Source: Manganibacter manganicus
GTDB lineage: Bacteria; Pseudomonadota; Alphaproteobacteria; Rhizobiales; Rhizobiaceae
Assembly: GCF_002075885.1 (NCBI RefSeq)
Contig: NZ_MDET01000012.1
Coordinates: 62,001 to 126,000 of the forward strand
Direction: 5' to 3'
DNA: 64,000 nucleotides
The translations under genes were made by a program, and so were the position numbers. Positions 48,962 through 62,100 of this stretch are shown here, piece after piece (positions within the stretch are counted from its first letter, which is position 1; each line of letters begins with the position of its first letter). The notes beneath the pieces were generated by a model, which was given only the letters and a program-made list of their open reading frames with translations, did no database searches and was not told the DNA's origin.

Positions 48962-50062
48962 TCATCCTTTGCGGTAGTGGTGAGGGGTGAAGGGTAGGGA
49001 AACGATCACGACGGGAATCTTGCTGCCGCGCACATCGGCAAACAGTTGTGTTCCCGGTTTTGCCAACGGCGCTGCGGCATAGCCCATGGCGACCGGATGG
49101 CCGACGGAAGGGCCGAAGCCGCCTGAGGTAACGCGGCCGGCGGGTTTACCGTCTGCGTCGGTGAGGGCGGTGCCTGCGCGTACGGGCTGCCTGCCTTCCG
49201 GCTTGAGGCCGACACGTTTTTCGTCAGCACCGCGCGCAAGAATGGCGCGCAGTGCCTCGGCTCCAATGAAAGTGCCCGATGTGCGCAAGTCCTTGGAGAT
49301 CGCCCACGTCAGGCCGGCGCTCGCCGGGTCGGTCTCTGCTGTCAGATCCTGGCCATGCAGGCAAAGCCCGGCCTCCAGCCGCAGGCTGTCGCGCGCGGCC
49401 AACCCGACCCAGGCGACGCGTTCGTCTTCAAGCAGGCTGCCGAGAAGGGCACGCGCATCCTTTTCCGGCAGGCCGATCTCGAAACCGTCCTCGCCGGTAT
49501 AGCCGGAGCGGCTCATGAACCAGTCCTGTCTTGGTTCGATGCCGTGCATGAATTGAAGCGTGGCGGCGTCGACACCGGCGCTGGAAAGTGCCGCTTCGGC
49601 GTCCGGTCCCTGTATGGCCAGAAAAACGCGGTCGAGCGGCTTGATTTCCGTGTCGAAACCCTTCGCTACCGCGCGCAGATGCGCTTCGTCCGCAGCGGCA
49701 TTTCCGGCATTCGCTACCAGTACATAGCGCTGGTCGCCCAGCCTGGTGACGATGAGGTCATCGAGGATGCCGGCGGCTTCGTTGAGAAAGAAAGTGTATC
49801 TGGATTGCGAAAGCTCCAGCGCCGCCGCATCGAGCGGGCAGGCGCGGGCCAGCAGCGCGGCAGCGCCGGGGCCTGAAATCTCGAACAGCTTCATGTGCGA
49901 GATGTCGAACAGGCCGACATGGTCGCGGGTGTGAAGGTGCTCCTTCATCACGCCGGCCGGATAGGTCAGCGGCATCGACCAGCCGGCAAAAGCGCCGAAC
50001 TTGGCGCCGGCAGCGAGATGCAGGTCCTCGAGGGGAAGATGTTTGGTTTCGTCGCCCGCCAT
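48962..50062 (-). CDS. gcvT: Glycine cleavage system T protein (aminomethyltransferase)
   Basis: 366 residues. Folate-binding domain with [35 protein letters not shown] and [15 protein letters not shown], plus the C-terminal barrel ending [10 protein letters not shown]. Transfers the methylene unit to tetrahydrofolate. First gene of the operon, directly behind the glycine riboswitch. Confidence 0.97.
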   Translation of the reverse strand: MAGDETKHLPLEDLHLAAGAKFGAFAGWSMPLTYPAGVMKEHLHTRDHVGLFDISHMKLFEISGPGAAALLARACPLDAAALELSQSRYTFFLNEAAGILDDLIVTRLGDQRYVLVANAGNAAADEAHLRAVAKGFDTEIKPLDRVFLAIQGPDAEAALSSAGVDAATLQFMHGIEPRQDWFMSRSGYTGEDGFEIGLPEKDARALLGSLLEDERVAWVGLAARDSLRLEAGLCLHGQDLTAETDPASAGLTWAISKDLRTSGTFIGAEALRAILARGADEKRVGLKPEGRQPVRAGTALTDADGKPAGRVTSGGFGPSVGHPVAMGYAAAPLAKPGTQLFADVRGSKIPVVIVSLPFTPHHYRKG

Positions 50063-50110
50063 GGTTTCTCCAGAACAACACGCGGCAGCCGCACCATGCG
50101 GCCACTCCGT

Positions 50111-50292
50111 GCCCCTCTGTCTGAAGCCTGAGAGACTCGCGCCCCGGAACTCTGTCGGCAGCGCTTACACCTTCGGCGCGGGGTAAACCCCGACTTTCCA
50201 GAGCGTCTTGGCCTGCTACGGTTCTTTTGCCTGAGAGATTTCGGGCGATTTCCCCTTCGGCGGCAGCTTTCGCTACTCTCTCCCGTGAGCAG
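50111..50292 (-). ncRNA. Tandem glycine riboswitch
   Basis: Read on the minus strand, two glycine aptamers follow one another. Aptamer 1 (about 50292-50220) has GGGAGAG, GCCGCCGAAGGGG and CTCTCAGGCAAAAG. Aptamer 2 (about 50206-50111) has CTCTGGAAAG, GCGCCGAAGGTGTAAGC and TCTCTCAGGCTTCAGACAGA. These are the conserved gcvT-element motifs. It ends about 49 nt before gcvT; glycine binding presumably turns gcvTHP on. Confidence 0.95.
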
Positions 50293-50397
50293 GCAGGGTC
50301 GTTAGACCCTCGACGCGCATTGCATAGCCTAGCGGCAACGCCTTGTCACCTGCCGGCGACAAGGCGCGCAAACAATGCTGCGTGATTTCTTTTGACC

Positions 50398-50787
50398 CTA
50401 GCGGGCGCCGGTTGTAGCGAGCCGATCCAGATCGCCCTGAATACGACCGATGAGCTGTCCGGTTTCCAGATGGAGCAGTTTCAGCCGGGCCAATTGTTCG
50501 CCTACCGCGCCGGCGGTTTCTTCCTCGCTCGCCTCGGAAGGACCGATGCCGACGCCGTGCAACAGCCAGGACAGGCTGACACCAAGCATTCCGGCGAGTT
50601 TTGTAAGTCTATGAGAGCCTGGTTGAGAGCGGTCGGTCTCCCAGGCGAGGACCGTGGATTTCTTGACGCCGAGGCGTCCAGCCAAGTCTTTTGTGTTCAG
50701 TTCGCTGGCGTCGATGGCTCGTGAGAGACGCCCGCCAAACGTATCGAAATCCGGTGATTCTTCAAAGATATTCGTGGTGTCGGACAC
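50398..50787 (-). CDS. XRE-family transcriptional regulator
   Basis: 129 residues from GTG 50787, preceded by AGGAGG at an 8-nt spacing; a GTG at 50796 would sit on the Shine-Dalgarno itself. An N-terminal Cro/CI helix-turn-helix (LSRAIDASELNTKDLAGRLG, KKSTVLAWETDRSQPG) is followed by a short helical tail. Target genes unknown; it may regulate itself or the gcv operon next to it, but no operator was recognised. Confidence 0.88.
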   Translation of the reverse strand: MSDTTNIFEESPDFDTFGGRLSRAIDASELNTKDLAGRLGVKKSTVLAWETDRSQPGSHRLTKLAGMLGVSLSWLLHGVGIGPSEASEEETAGAVGEQLARLKLLHLETGQLIGRIQGDLDRLATTGAR

Positions 50788-50938
50788 CCGATACACCTCC
50801 TGATTGATCGTCGTTGGGTTCTGCCGGCGGTCACCGACTGTGCCAGATAAACATGGCCGATACGGCCACGAATCACAAGATTAATATCCGGATTAAATTT
50901 CAAGCCATTGAAATTGAATATAAATAATTTCAGTCGTG

Positions 50939-51733
50939 TCAAATTCCGGCATACCAGTCATAGCCATTATCCTCCCAATAGCCGCCACGCCCGCCGCCCA
51001 TTCCGGTGAAATCGTCGGTGACTTCGATTCGTGAAAGGTATTTCGGCATTTTGTAGCCGAGTTGCCGCTCGACGCGTGCGCGCAGCGGCGCGCCGTTCTC
51101 CACCGGCAAGGGTTTGTCGTTCAGTCCATAGGCGAGAATTGTCTGCGGATGGCGTGCGTCGATCAGGTCGATCGAACCATAATATTTGATGTTTCCGGAA
51201 AGGCTGCGGTCGATCGTATCGAGGCAATGAAACACGACATAGCGCGCCTGAGGTTTGACCACGGCGCGGTCGAGCACAAGCGAAAGCGGCACACCAGTCC
51301 ATTTGGCGATGACGCTCCAGCCCTCGACACAGTCGTGCCGGGTGATCTGGGTGCGGCTCGGCATGGTTTGGAGGTCGTTCAGCGACAGCAACAGGGGTTT
51401 TTCGACCATTCCCGTCACCTTCAGGCGCCAATCGGAAAAATCATTGGCAAGCAGTTCATGATAATGTGCGTCATCCGGGGCGGTGACGCCGTTCGGTCGC
51501 ATCGGCTGGCGGATATCGGCCTGGGTATATTCGCGCGCCAGCGAATCGCGGCCTGCCAGCAGGCGTTGCGCCCGCCATGTCAGGTCATTGGCGTTTTCCA
51601 GGAAGGAACGCAGCCCGTCCCCCACACCCAGCCCGCTGTCAAAAGCGTCGCAGCCGGAAAGCACCGCACCGGAAAGCCCAAGACTGGCGCCTGTCAGGAA
51701 TTTGCGCCGGCTGATCTGGAATTTTTTTGCCAT
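50939..51733 (-). CDS. Periplasmic molybdopterin oxidoreductase (sulfite oxidase/MsrP fold)
   Basis: 264 residues with a Tat signal (SRRKFLTGASLGL) and a possible lipobox (LSGC). The sulfite-oxidase-fold Moco domain carries the molybdenum-ligating Cys in TRHDCVEGWSVIAKW. It lacks the dimerisation domain of sulfite oxidases and is shorter than E. coli MsrP (about 334 residues). The cytochrome b gene just upstream (1 bp spacing) is its probable electron partner. Confidence 0.88.
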   Translation of the reverse strand: MAKKFQISRRKFLTGASLGLSGAVLSGCDAFDSGLGVGDGLRSFLENANDLTWRAQRLLAGRDSLAREYTQADIRQPMRPNGVTAPDDAHYHELLANDFSDWRLKVTGMVEKPLLLSLNDLQTMPSRTQITRHDCVEGWSVIAKWTGVPLSLVLDRAVVKPQARYVVFHCLDTIDRSLSGNIKYYGSIDLIDARHPQTILAYGLNDKPLPVENGAPLRARVERQLGYKMPKYLSRIEVTDDFTGMGGGRGGYWEDNGYDWYAGI

Positions 51734-51734
51734 T

Positions 51735-52607
51735 TCAGGCGCTTCCTTTGGAGGAGTTGCTGCTCTCGGGCGAATCAGTTCGATACCAACCTGTAATGAT
51801 CGAGCGCAGTTCGTTGACCGGCCCGGCGGCCAGCACCATCAGCATGTGAACGGCGAAGAACAGCACCAGCAGAACCATGATGCCGAAATGGATGGTGCGG
51901 GCCGTCTGCCGCCCAGCAAAAATCTCGGTCAGGAAGGGCAGCACCGTATCCATCGACGGTGACATGGCCAGCCCCGTCAGGATCATCAGCGGCAGAAGCA
52001 CGAACAGCACGACGCCATAGCTCAGTTTCTGCAAGGTGTTGTAGTTTCGCCCATGATGGAATTTCAGGCGGGCGTGATCGGCAATGTCGCGCGGCAATCG
52101 GCGAAGGTCGCCTAGACGCGGAGCAAGATCGCGGCGGATATGGCCGTCGAACAGGCTGGCCAGCAGCCACGCCAGCAGAGTGGCGCTCAACACCCAGGCG
52201 AAGAAGAAGTGAACCACGCGGGCCGTACCGAGATCGTAATAGGAGGGGATCGTCGCCCAAGACGGAAAGGCGCGGGGACGCTCGTAACCTTTCGGGCCAG
52301 ACCAACCGAGCACGCCGGTCGTATCGAAGCGGTGGCCGAAAATGTCGGTGTAGCCGCGCGGGCCGTTCGGCGTATTGATCGCGCCGATCTGAAGGATCGT
52401 ATTGTCGTAGCCAAAACCGGATTCCTGGCCGATATAGAGTTGCGGGCGCGCATTGAAGATGTTGAGGCCGGACAGCAGCAGGAAGAACAGCGCCGCTGCC
52501 CATAGCCAATGGGTCAGCCGGGTCCATGCCGACTGGCGATAGACCAGTGGCCTCTCGATCGCGATGTTGTCCTGCTCGGACGTCCGGGCGCTGACGGCGG
52601 TGTCCAT
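51735..52607 (-). CDS. Cytochrome b561-type membrane subunit of the Mo-oxidoreductase
   Basis: 290 residues from ATG 52607 (GGCAGGA upstream). Membrane helices around WTRLTHWLWAAALFFLLLSG, HFFFAWVLSATLLAWLLAS, LSYGVVLFVLLPLMILTGLA and TIHFGIMVLLVLFFAVHML hold several His residues suited to b-heme ligation. It probably links the quinone pool to the periplasmic Moco subunit encoded next. Confidence 0.88.
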   Translation of the reverse strand: MDTAVSARTSEQDNIAIERPLVYRQSAWTRLTHWLWAAALFFLLLSGLNIFNARPQLYIGQESGFGYDNTILQIGAINTPNGPRGYTDIFGHRFDTTGVLGWSGPKGYERPRAFPSWATIPSYYDLGTARVVHFFFAWVLSATLLAWLLASLFDGHIRRDLAPRLGDLRRLPRDIADHARLKFHHGRNYNTLQKLSYGVVLFVLLPLMILTGLAMSPSMDTVLPFLTEIFAGRQTARTIHFGIMVLLVLFFAVHMLMVLAAGPVNELRSIITGWYRTDSPESSNSSKGSA

Positions 52608-52731
52608 TCCTGCCTCTCCAGCCGCGCATGGCGGCGCTTGCATTCATCCTAGCTCACTACGGCGGGCGGGCTTTCAATGTTTCAGACCGATCACGGATTT
52701 GTGCACGTTGAGGCGCGGGGACGCCGCCGGT

Positions 52732-53394
52732 TTAGCCGCCAAGGCTGACCGCAAGATTGACCGCGGCGGCAACGATCACCGTGTTGAAAAAGAACGACGC
52801 TACCGAATGGATCAGCACGATCCTTCGCATCTGGGTGGTTGTCACGCCGGTATCCGACGTTTGCGAGGTCATGCCTATAACGGTGGAAAAATAAAGGAAA
52901 TCCAGACCGTCGGGCTTCTTCTTGCCAGGGAATTGCAACCCGCCGATGGGCACGCTCCGTTTCGATTGGCTGTCCGTCTCGTCGTCGTTCATCCAGAAGA
53001 CATGGGCGTAATGGAGCGCGAACATGGCGTGGATGGTGAACCAGCCGAGGGGGACCGAGGCCATTGCGAAAATCAGTTCGACCGGGTGCGGGTCCCCCTT
53101 GGCGTTGATAAGCTGGAATAGCGACGCGATGGCGACGCACACGACAAGGAAGGTAACGATGAAGATCACCGTGACCGGCTGATCGGCGGCCCGCGCATTT
53201 TCGCTCAGATAGCCGCTGGTGAGCCGCGGCATCTGTATCAGCACAAGCCCGATATAGCCGGCGAAGAAGACATTGGCGCCAATGGAATAGGCCAGAGGCG
53301 CATGAACGAGCAGGGCCGCAAAAAGCGCGATGACGCCGATGCAGGCGGAAACCGAAAATTGCACATGGCGGTGCAACGGTTTTTTGGCAGACAT
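52732..53394 (-). CDS. DUF1345 membrane protein
   Basis: 220 residues with about five hydrophobic helices and the conserved end FLYFSTVIGMTSQTSDTGVT, characteristic of DUF1345. Function unknown. 27 bp downstream of the UPF0178 gene on the same strand. Confidence 0.88.
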   Translation of the reverse strand: MSAKKPLHRHVQFSVSACIGVIALFAALLVHAPLAYSIGANVFFAGYIGLVLIQMPRLTSGYLSENARAADQPVTVIFIVTFLVVCVAIASLFQLINAKGDPHPVELIFAMASVPLGWFTIHAMFALHYAHVFWMNDDETDSQSKRSVPIGGLQFPGKKKPDGLDFLYFSTVIGMTSQTSDTGVTTTQMRRIVLIHSVASFFFNTVIVAAAVNLAVSLGG

Positions 53395-53421
53395 GACGAC
53401 CGGCCCGCTGGGCTGTTTCGT

Positions 53422-53904
53422 TCAGTCAGATGTGGCGGATTTGACCGCGCGTCGCAAGATGCGATCCAGTTCGCCAAGGAAACGCGAACGATCTTGCGGC
53501 GTAAAGCCGGCATTGTAGCCCTTGCTTTCGCCGGTTTCGCGCAAATGCTGCTTCAGGTCGCGCATCGCCACCGCCATGCCGATCGTCTCGGCGGTGAAGG
53601 GGCGGCCGGTTGGACCCAAAACATGCGCGCCCAGCGCCACAGCGCGGGCGGCAAGCGGAATGTCCGCCGTGACCACCACGTCATTGGCCCGCGCATTCTC
53701 AACAATCCAGTCGTCGGCCGCATCGGCCCCTTTCGGGACGACAACCGCACGAATCATTGGGTTGCGCGACGGGCGCAGCCCGCCATTTGCAACAAAGCTG
53801 ACAACAATGCCGAAGCGCTCAGCCACCTTCACCACCTCGGCCTTTACCGGGCAGGCATCGGCATCGACATAGATGGCGGGTGGCGCGCTCATTTCTTCAT
53901 TCAA
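53422..53904 (-). CDS. UPF0178 (YaiI/YqxD) family protein
   Basis: 160 residues. Family motifs YVDADACPVKAEVVKVAER, VVVPKGADAADDWIVENA and DVVVTADIPLAARAVALGA identify a PIN-like nuclease-fold protein of unknown role. Met1 or Met5 may be the start. It begins 1 bp after the adhC stop. Confidence 0.92.
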   Translation of the reverse strand: MNEEMSAPPAIYVDADACPVKAEVVKVAERFGIVVSFVANGGLRPSRNPMIRAVVVPKGADAADDWIVENARANDVVVTADIPLAARAVALGAHVLGPTGRPFTAETIGMAVAMRDLKQHLRETGESKGYNAGFTPQDRSRFLGELDRILRRAVKSATSD

Positions 53905-53905
53905 T

Positions 53906-55033
53906 TCAATAGATTACCACGCTGCGGATGCTCTCCCCGGCGTGCATCAGATCGAAGCCCTTGTTGATGTCTTCGAGCTTCAGCGTATGCGTGATCATCG
54001 GATCGATCTGGATCTTGCCATCCATGTACCAATCGACGATTTTCGGCACGTCGGTGCGGCCGCGCGCACCACCGAAGGCTGTGCCCATCCAGGTGCGGCC
54101 GGTGACCAGTTGGAACGGCCGCGTGGAGATTTCCTGGCCGGCGCCGGCGACACCGATGACGACCGACTTGCCCCAACCTCTATGAGACGATTCAAGGGCT
54201 TGGCGCATGACCTTGACGTTACCTGTGCAGTCGAACGTGTAATCGGCGCCGCCGATCTGGTCGGCCCCGCGTTTGGTCATGTCGACGAGGTGGGCAACGA
54301 TGTCGCCGTCGATTTCCTTCGGATTGACGAAATGCGTCATGCCGAAGCGCTCGCCCCATGCCTTCTTGTCATTATTCAAATCCACGCCGATGATCATGTC
54401 CGCGCCGGCGAGCTTCAGGCCCTGAATGACATTGAGGCCAATGCCGCCGAGCCCGAACACCACCGCCGTCGCGCCAATCTCCACCTTGGCGGTGTTGATC
54501 ACCGCACCGATACCGGTGGTCACGCCGCAACCGATGTAGCAGATCTTGTCGAAAGGCGCGTCGGGATTGACCTTGGCCAGCGCGATTTCAGGCAGCACGG
54601 TGAAGTTGGAGAAGGTCGAGCAACCCATATAGTGAAAGATCTTGTCCTTGCCGATGGAAAAGCGGCTGGTGCCGTCCGGCATCAGGCCTTGTCCCTGCGT
54701 CGAGCGGATCGCGGTGCACAGATTGGTCTTGCGCGACAGGCAGGACGGGCAGGAACGGCATTCCGGCGTGTAGAGCGGAATAACATGGTCGCCCTTTTTC
54801 AGTGAAGTCACGCCCTTGCCGACGTCAACGACGATGCCTGCGCCCTCATGCCCGAGAATTGCCGGAAAAATGCCTTCCGGATCGGCACCTGACAGCGTGA
54901 ATTCGTCGGTATGGCAGATGCCTGTCGCCTTGATCTCGACCAGAACCTCGCCCTCGCGCGGCCCTTCGAGGTCCACCTCCATGATTTCGAGCGGTTTTCC
55001 GGCGGCAACAGCAACAGCGGCACGGGTTTTCAT
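53906..55033 (-). CDS. adhC: S-(hydroxymethyl)glutathione dehydrogenase / class III alcohol dehydrogenase
   Basis: 375 residues from ATG 55033, the length of class III enzymes; the longer frame adds 17 unsupported residues. Catalytic zinc ligands are in [10 protein letters not shown] and GHEGAGIV, the structural zinc cluster in [18 protein letters not shown] site in [14 protein letters not shown]. It oxidises the formaldehyde-glutathione adduct and reduces S-nitrosoglutathione. Divergent from pccA. Confidence 0.96.
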   Translation of the reverse strand: MKTRAAVAVAAGKPLEIMEVDLEGPREGEVLVEIKATGICHTDEFTLSGADPEGIFPAILGHEGAGIVVDVGKGVTSLKKGDHVIPLYTPECRSCPSCLSRKTNLCTAIRSTQGQGLMPDGTSRFSIGKDKIFHYMGCSTFSNFTVLPEIALAKVNPDAPFDKICYIGCGVTTGIGAVINTAKVEIGATAVVFGLGGIGLNVIQGLKLAGADMIIGVDLNNDKKAWGERFGMTHFVNPKEIDGDIVAHLVDMTKRGADQIGGADYTFDCTGNVKVMRQALESSHRGWGKSVVIGVAGAGQEISTRPFQLVTGRTWMGTAFGGARGRTDVPKIVDWYMDGKIQIDPMITHTLKLEDINKGFDLMHAGESIRSVVIY

Positions 55034-55232
55034 CCAGACCCTCCAGGCAATCCCATTTCGATTCTCGGGAGGCTTACCAGTCAAGGCGAGAGCCGGAAAG
55101 CCGGATCAGCGCATTGGCGGCGTATCTTTACGCCGGCGCGACCATTCGTCCTTCGTCGGCTTGAGCACCGCTGTTGAAATCCATAAAAGAAAATTTGCCG
55201 ATTTAAGGCCAGAGCGAAGGAATGACGCGCCG

Positions 55233-57245
<2,013 letters not shown>

Positions 57246-57256
57246 GGCCCGATGCG

Positions 57257-58117
57257 TCAGGTTATCGGGGAAGCCGGCACTTCGACATTGTCGATGAGGC
57301 GTGTGTTGCCGAGCCATGCCGCGACCAGCAGGCGTGCCGGACGATCCACTCGCTCAAGCGGCGTCAGATCGGCGGATGAACGCAATTCCAGATATTCGAC
57401 CTCACGATAACCTGCTTTGACGATTGCCGCCCTGGCTTCAGCAAGGGTGGCCTCGGTTGCGGCGCCTGTGACGAGGCGATCGGTGGTTGCAAACAGGATT
57501 TCTGCCAGTCTTGGTGCAATTGCGCGTTCTGCCGATGACAGGCGTTGATTGCGGGAGGATAACGCCAGCCCGTCAGCTTCGCGCACGGTCGGGCACCCGA
57601 CGACCTCGATTGGGATATCGAGGTCGCGCGCCATGCGCCGCACGACATGAAGTTGCTGGAAATCCTTTTCGCCGAAATAGGCGCTGTCGGCGCCGGTTTG
57701 AAGGAACAGCTTGGCGACCACTGTCGCCACGCCGTCGAAATGGCCGGGGCGGAACGCGTCGCACAGGCCTTCGCTGACACCGCTGACTGAAACTTTCGTG
57801 GAAAAGCCTGCCGGATAAATCTGCTCCGCGCCGGGCGCATAGAGCATATCGACGCCGAACGGAGCGAGTTTGGCGGCGTCGGCTTCTTCTGTGCGGGGGT
57901 AGGCGGCAAGGTCGGTTGCGCTATTGAACTGTTTTGGGTTGACGAACAGGGTCACAATCACGCGGTCGGCATTGCCGAGAGCTGTCCGAACAAGACTGAG
58001 ATGCCCTTCATGCAGCGCACCCATGGTCGGCACGACGGCAATCTTTTCGCCTGCGCCCCGCCATCCGGCAACTGCCAAGCGAAGATCGGCCAAGGTGCGT
58101 ACAATCGGCACGCTCAC
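57257..58117 (-). CDS. panC: Pantothenate synthetase
   Basis: 286 residues. ATP-binding [35 protein letters not shown] and LSSRNQRLS motifs are complete. It joins pantoate and beta-alanine. Overlaps the panB stop by 4 bp. Confidence 0.97.
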   Translation of the reverse strand: MSVPIVRTLADLRLAVAGWRGAGEKIAVVPTMGALHEGHLSLVRTALGNADRVIVTLFVNPKQFNSATDLAAYPRTEEADAAKLAPFGVDMLYAPGAEQIYPAGFSTKVSVSGVSEGLCDAFRPGHFDGVATVVAKLFLQTGADSAYFGEKDFQQLHVVRRMARDLDIPIEVVGCPTVREADGLALSSRNQRLSSAERAIAPRLAEILFATTDRLVTGAATEATLAEARAAIVKAGYREVEYLELRSSADLTPLERVDRPARLLVAAWLGNTRLIDNVEVPASPIT

Positions 58118-58959
58118 CCGATTTCTCTCTTTGGTTTGCCGGCAGGTGTGTCACCAAAAACATGCTCCGGCCCCGGAAACTGCCGCGCTCGCACGTCCTT
58201 CGCATAGGCTGCGATCGCCGCCTCCGCCTGCGCACCGAGATCGGCATAACGCCTGACGAACTTCGGCAGGAAGTCGCCGAACTGGCCGAGCAGGTCGTCG
58301 GTCACGAGAATCTGGCCGTCGCATGCCGCTGAAGCTCCGATGCCGATGGTGGGAATGGCAATGTCGGCGGTGATGCGGCGGGCGAGCGGATCGGGAATCT
58401 TTTCCAGCACCACAGAGAATGCGCCGGCCTCCGTGACGGCAATTGCATCGCCCCGGATGCGCTCACTGTCCGCGCCACGCCCTTGCACGCCGTAACCGCC
58501 GAAGGCGTTGACTGCCTGCGGGGTCAGTCCGACATGCGCCATCACTGGGATGCCACGCCGGGTCAAAAAGCGGATTGTCTCCGCCATGGCCTCACCGCCT
58601 TCGAGTTTGACCGCTTCGCATCCCGTCTCGGTGATCAGGCGGGCGGCATTGCGAAATGCCTGCTGCGGACTTTCTTCATAGGAACCGAAGGGCATGTCCA
58701 CCACCATGAGCGCATGTTCCAGCCCGCGCCGTACCGCCTTGCCGTGCATGGACATCATGTCTAGGGAGACGCCGAGCGTGTCGGGCAATCCGTGCAGCAC
58801 CATTCCGACGCTGTCGCCGACCAGCACCATCTCGCAATGGCGATCGACAAGTTTCGCTGTTGGCGTCGTATAGGCAGTGAGGCAGACGAGCGGCGTGCGG
58901 CCTTTGGCAGCAAGCACTTGTGGCGGCGTGATAACGCTTGTTTGCACGGACGCGCTCAT
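58114..58959 (-). CDS. panB: 3-methyl-2-oxobutanoate hydroxymethyltransferase
   Basis: 281 residues with [50 protein letters not shown] and [20 protein letters not shown]. First step of pantothenate synthesis. First gene of the panBC operon; start at 58959 preceded by GGAGCAGA. Confidence 0.97.
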   Translation of the reverse strand: MSASVQTSVITPPQVLAAKGRTPLVCLTAYTTPTAKLVDRHCEMVLVGDSVGMVLHGLPDTLGVSLDMMSMHGKAVRRGLEHALMVVDMPFGSYEESPQQAFRNAARLITETGCEAVKLEGGEAMAETIRFLTRRGIPVMAHVGLTPQAVNAFGGYGVQGRGADSERIRGDAIAVTEAGAFSVVLEKIPDPLARRITADIAIPTIGIGASAACDGQILVTDDLLGQFGDFLPKFVRRYADLGAQAEAAIAAYAKDVRARQFPGPEHVFGDTPAGKPKREIG

Positions 58960-59002
58960 TCTGCTCCTTCCCTGACCTCAGGCGGAATGCTGTCGCATAT
59001 TC

Positions 59003-59039
59003 TTGTGCGATTGCGAAGGAATAGTTGTGCGTTTGCGAA
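59003..59039. promoter_or_regulatory. Tandem 15-bp motif between panB and dnaE
   Basis: TTGTGCGATTGCGAA (59003-59017) and TTGTGCGTTTGCGAA (59025-59039) differ at one base and are 22 bp apart, about two helical turns. A further TGCGAC follows at 59045. They lie 44 bp upstream of the panB start and 130 bp upstream of dnaE, so they could be a transcription factor site for either. Confidence 0.4.
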
Positions 59040-59168
59040 ATAATGCGACCGAGGCACACAACAGCTCGCTGTTGACGTATCTTCCTGTGAGCGCCAAGCC
59101 TTCAGACTCGACCTGGCGCACTTCATTCGTGACAATGACGGAACCGACTCTCGGAATATACGATATCC

Positions 59169-62100
59169 ATGACCACTGATACCAGGCTAGCCAGCACCCA
59201 TCACACGTTCATCCATTTGCGCGCCCATTCGGCCTATTCGCTGCTGGAAGGCGCGCTGCCGTTCGGCAAGATCATTGGCCATGCACTCAAGGATGGCGCA
59301 CCTGCCATTGCCGTCACCGACACCAACAATCTGTTTGGCGCTCTCGAATTTGCCCAAAAAGCCACCAAGGACGGCATTCAACCGATTGTCGGTTGCCAGT
59401 TGGACATTGCTTTTTCCGATGAAGCCGATACCCAACGCGATCATCGTCGCCGCAACGGACCGGCATTGCATCCGCTGGTGCTGATCGCCGCCACCGAAAT
59501 CGGTTACGCCAATCTCGTGCGGCTGGTGAGCCGGACCTATCTCGACACGCCGTCGGGCGAGCCTGTCCACATCACGGCCGAAATGCTGGCACCTCTTGGC
59601 GAGGGGTTGATCTGCCTCAGCGGCGGGCCGCGTGGGCCGCTCGGCACCGCCTTGAAGGAGGGGCATCGCGACCTTGCCGAAGCGCGGCTCCTGACGTTGA
59701 AAGCCCTGTTTGGTGACCGGCTCTATATCGAATTGGAGCGCATGAGCGGTTACGATCGGGCAATCGAGCAGGCGACGATTGATCTTGCTTATCGTCACGA
59801 ACTGCCACTGGTTGCTACCAACGAGGCCTTCTTTTTGTCCCGTGAGGACTACGAGGCGCATGACGCGCTGATCGCCATTGCCGAAGGCTCTGTTATCGCG
59901 GTCGATGAGCGCCGCCGTCTTTCGCCGGACAATCACCTCAAGACGCAAGCCGAAATGGCTGAACTCTTTGCAGATTTGCCGGAAGCGCTCAACAATACAT
60001 TAGAGATCGCGCGGCGCTGTTCCCATTACCCAAAAAGCCGCAAGCCGATCCTACCCCGCTTTGCCAGCGCCGATGCCGCCGATGCGGAAGCGGCGGAAAA
60101 AGCGGAGGCCGACGAGTTGAAGCGTCAGGCGCGTGACGGGTTGATACATCGGCTTGAGGCACACGGGCCGACTGCTGGCCATACGATTCAGGACTATGAA
60201 AAGCGTCTGGACTACGAACTCGGCATTATCGAGCGCATGAAGTTTCCAGGCTATTTCCTGATCGTCTCGGACTTCATCAAATGGGCGAAGGTGCATGGCA
60301 TCCCGGTGGGGCCGGGACGCGGTTCGGGCGCAGGTTCACTGGTCGCCTATGCATTGACCATTACCGATATTGATCCGCTGCGCTTCTCCCTGCTGTTCGA
60401 GCGATTCCTTAATCCCGAACGCGTCTCGATGCCCGACTTCGACATCGATTTCTGCCAGGATCGTCGCGAGGAAGTGATCCGCTACGTGCAGGGTAAATAC
60501 GGCCGCGACCAGGTCGGCCAGATCATCACCTTCGGAACGTTGCAGGCACGTGCGGTGTTGCGCGATGTCGGGCGCGTCCTTCAGATGCCTTACGGGCAGG
60601 TCGACCGTCTGACCAAGATGGTGCCGCAGAACCCGGCCAATCCGGTCAAGCTCGCAGACGCCATCGCCAATGAGCCGCGCTTTGCCGAGGAGGCTGAGAA
60701 GGAGCCCATCGTCCAGACCTTGCTTGATATGGCTTTGAAGCTGGAAGGGTTATATCGCCACGCTTCGACACATGCCGCCGGCATTGTCATTGGCGACCGG
60801 CCATTGTCGGAACTGGTGCCGATGTATCGTGATCCACGCTCGGACATGCCGGTCACCCAATTCAACATGAAATATGTCGAGCAGGCGGGCCTGGTTAAGT
60901 TCGATTTCCTCGGCCTCAAGACGCTGACGGTGCTCGACACCGCCGTAAAACTGATCCGCCGCCGCGGCGTCGATATCGACCTGGCGCATATACCTTACGA
61001 CGACGAAAAGACCTATTCCATGCTTTCTCGTGGTGAGGTTGTCGGCGTGTTCCAGGTGGAAAGCGCCGGCATGCGCAAGGCGCTGATCGGCATGAAGCCG
61101 GACTGCATTGAGGACATCATCGCCCTGGTTGCGCTCTATCGGCCGGGGCCGATGGAGAACATTCCGACCTACAACGCCCGCAAGCATGGCGAGGAGGAAA
61201 CCGCTTCGATCCATCCGAAGATTGACCATCTGGTGAAGGAGACGCAGGGCGTCATCGTTTATCAGGAACAGGTCATGCAGATCGCTCAGGAACTGTCCGG
61301 CTATTCACTCGGCGAGGCCGACCTGTTGCGCCGCGCCATGGGTAAGAAAATCCGTGCCGAGATGGACAAGCAGCGCGTGCGCTTCGTCTCCGGCGCGGTG
61401 GAGCGCGGTGTCGAGAAGCCGCAAGCCGATTTCATCTTCGACCTTCTGGCCAAGTTCGCTGACTACGGCTTCAACAAGTCGCACGCAGCCGCCTATGCGG
61501 TCGTTTCCTATCAGACGGCGTATCTGAAGGCGCACTATCCAGTGGAATTCCTGGCAGCCTCGATGACGCTCGACATGGGTAACACCGATAAGCTGGCCGA
61601 CTTCAGACAGGACGCGCTGCGTCTGGGAATCGATGTTGTCGCGCCATCGGTGCTGACTTCGTTCCGTGATTTCGAAGTCGGTGAAAACCGGATCTTCTAT
61701 TCGCTGGCGGCGTTGAAGGGCGTCGGCGATGCCGCCGTTCAACACATCGTTGAAAGGCGCAAGGAGGGGCCTTTCAAAAGCCTTTCCGATTTCTGTGGGC
61801 GTATTGATCCGAAGATCGTCGGCAAGCGGGTATTCGAAAGTCTGATTATGGCGGGTGCGCTCGATTGTTTCGGCCATGACCGCGCCGCGATGTTGGCGGG
61901 CGTGGAGCGCATGATGAGCTTGGCTGCCTTGGCGCAGCAGAATGCCGAGTCCGGCCAAGCGGACATTTTCGGTATTTCGCTTGGCAGTCAATCGCAGGCG
62001 CTCAACCTGCCTGCGGCCGAACCGTGGCTCGCCGCCGATCGGTTGCATCGCGAATTCCAGATCGTCGGCTTCTATCTTTCGGCTCATCCACTTGATGAAT

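Noticed and set aside
55034-55232. PccR-type operator upstream of pccA
   Set aside because: I looked for paired TTTGCAAA-like sites and found only an isolated AATTTGCC, which is not enough.
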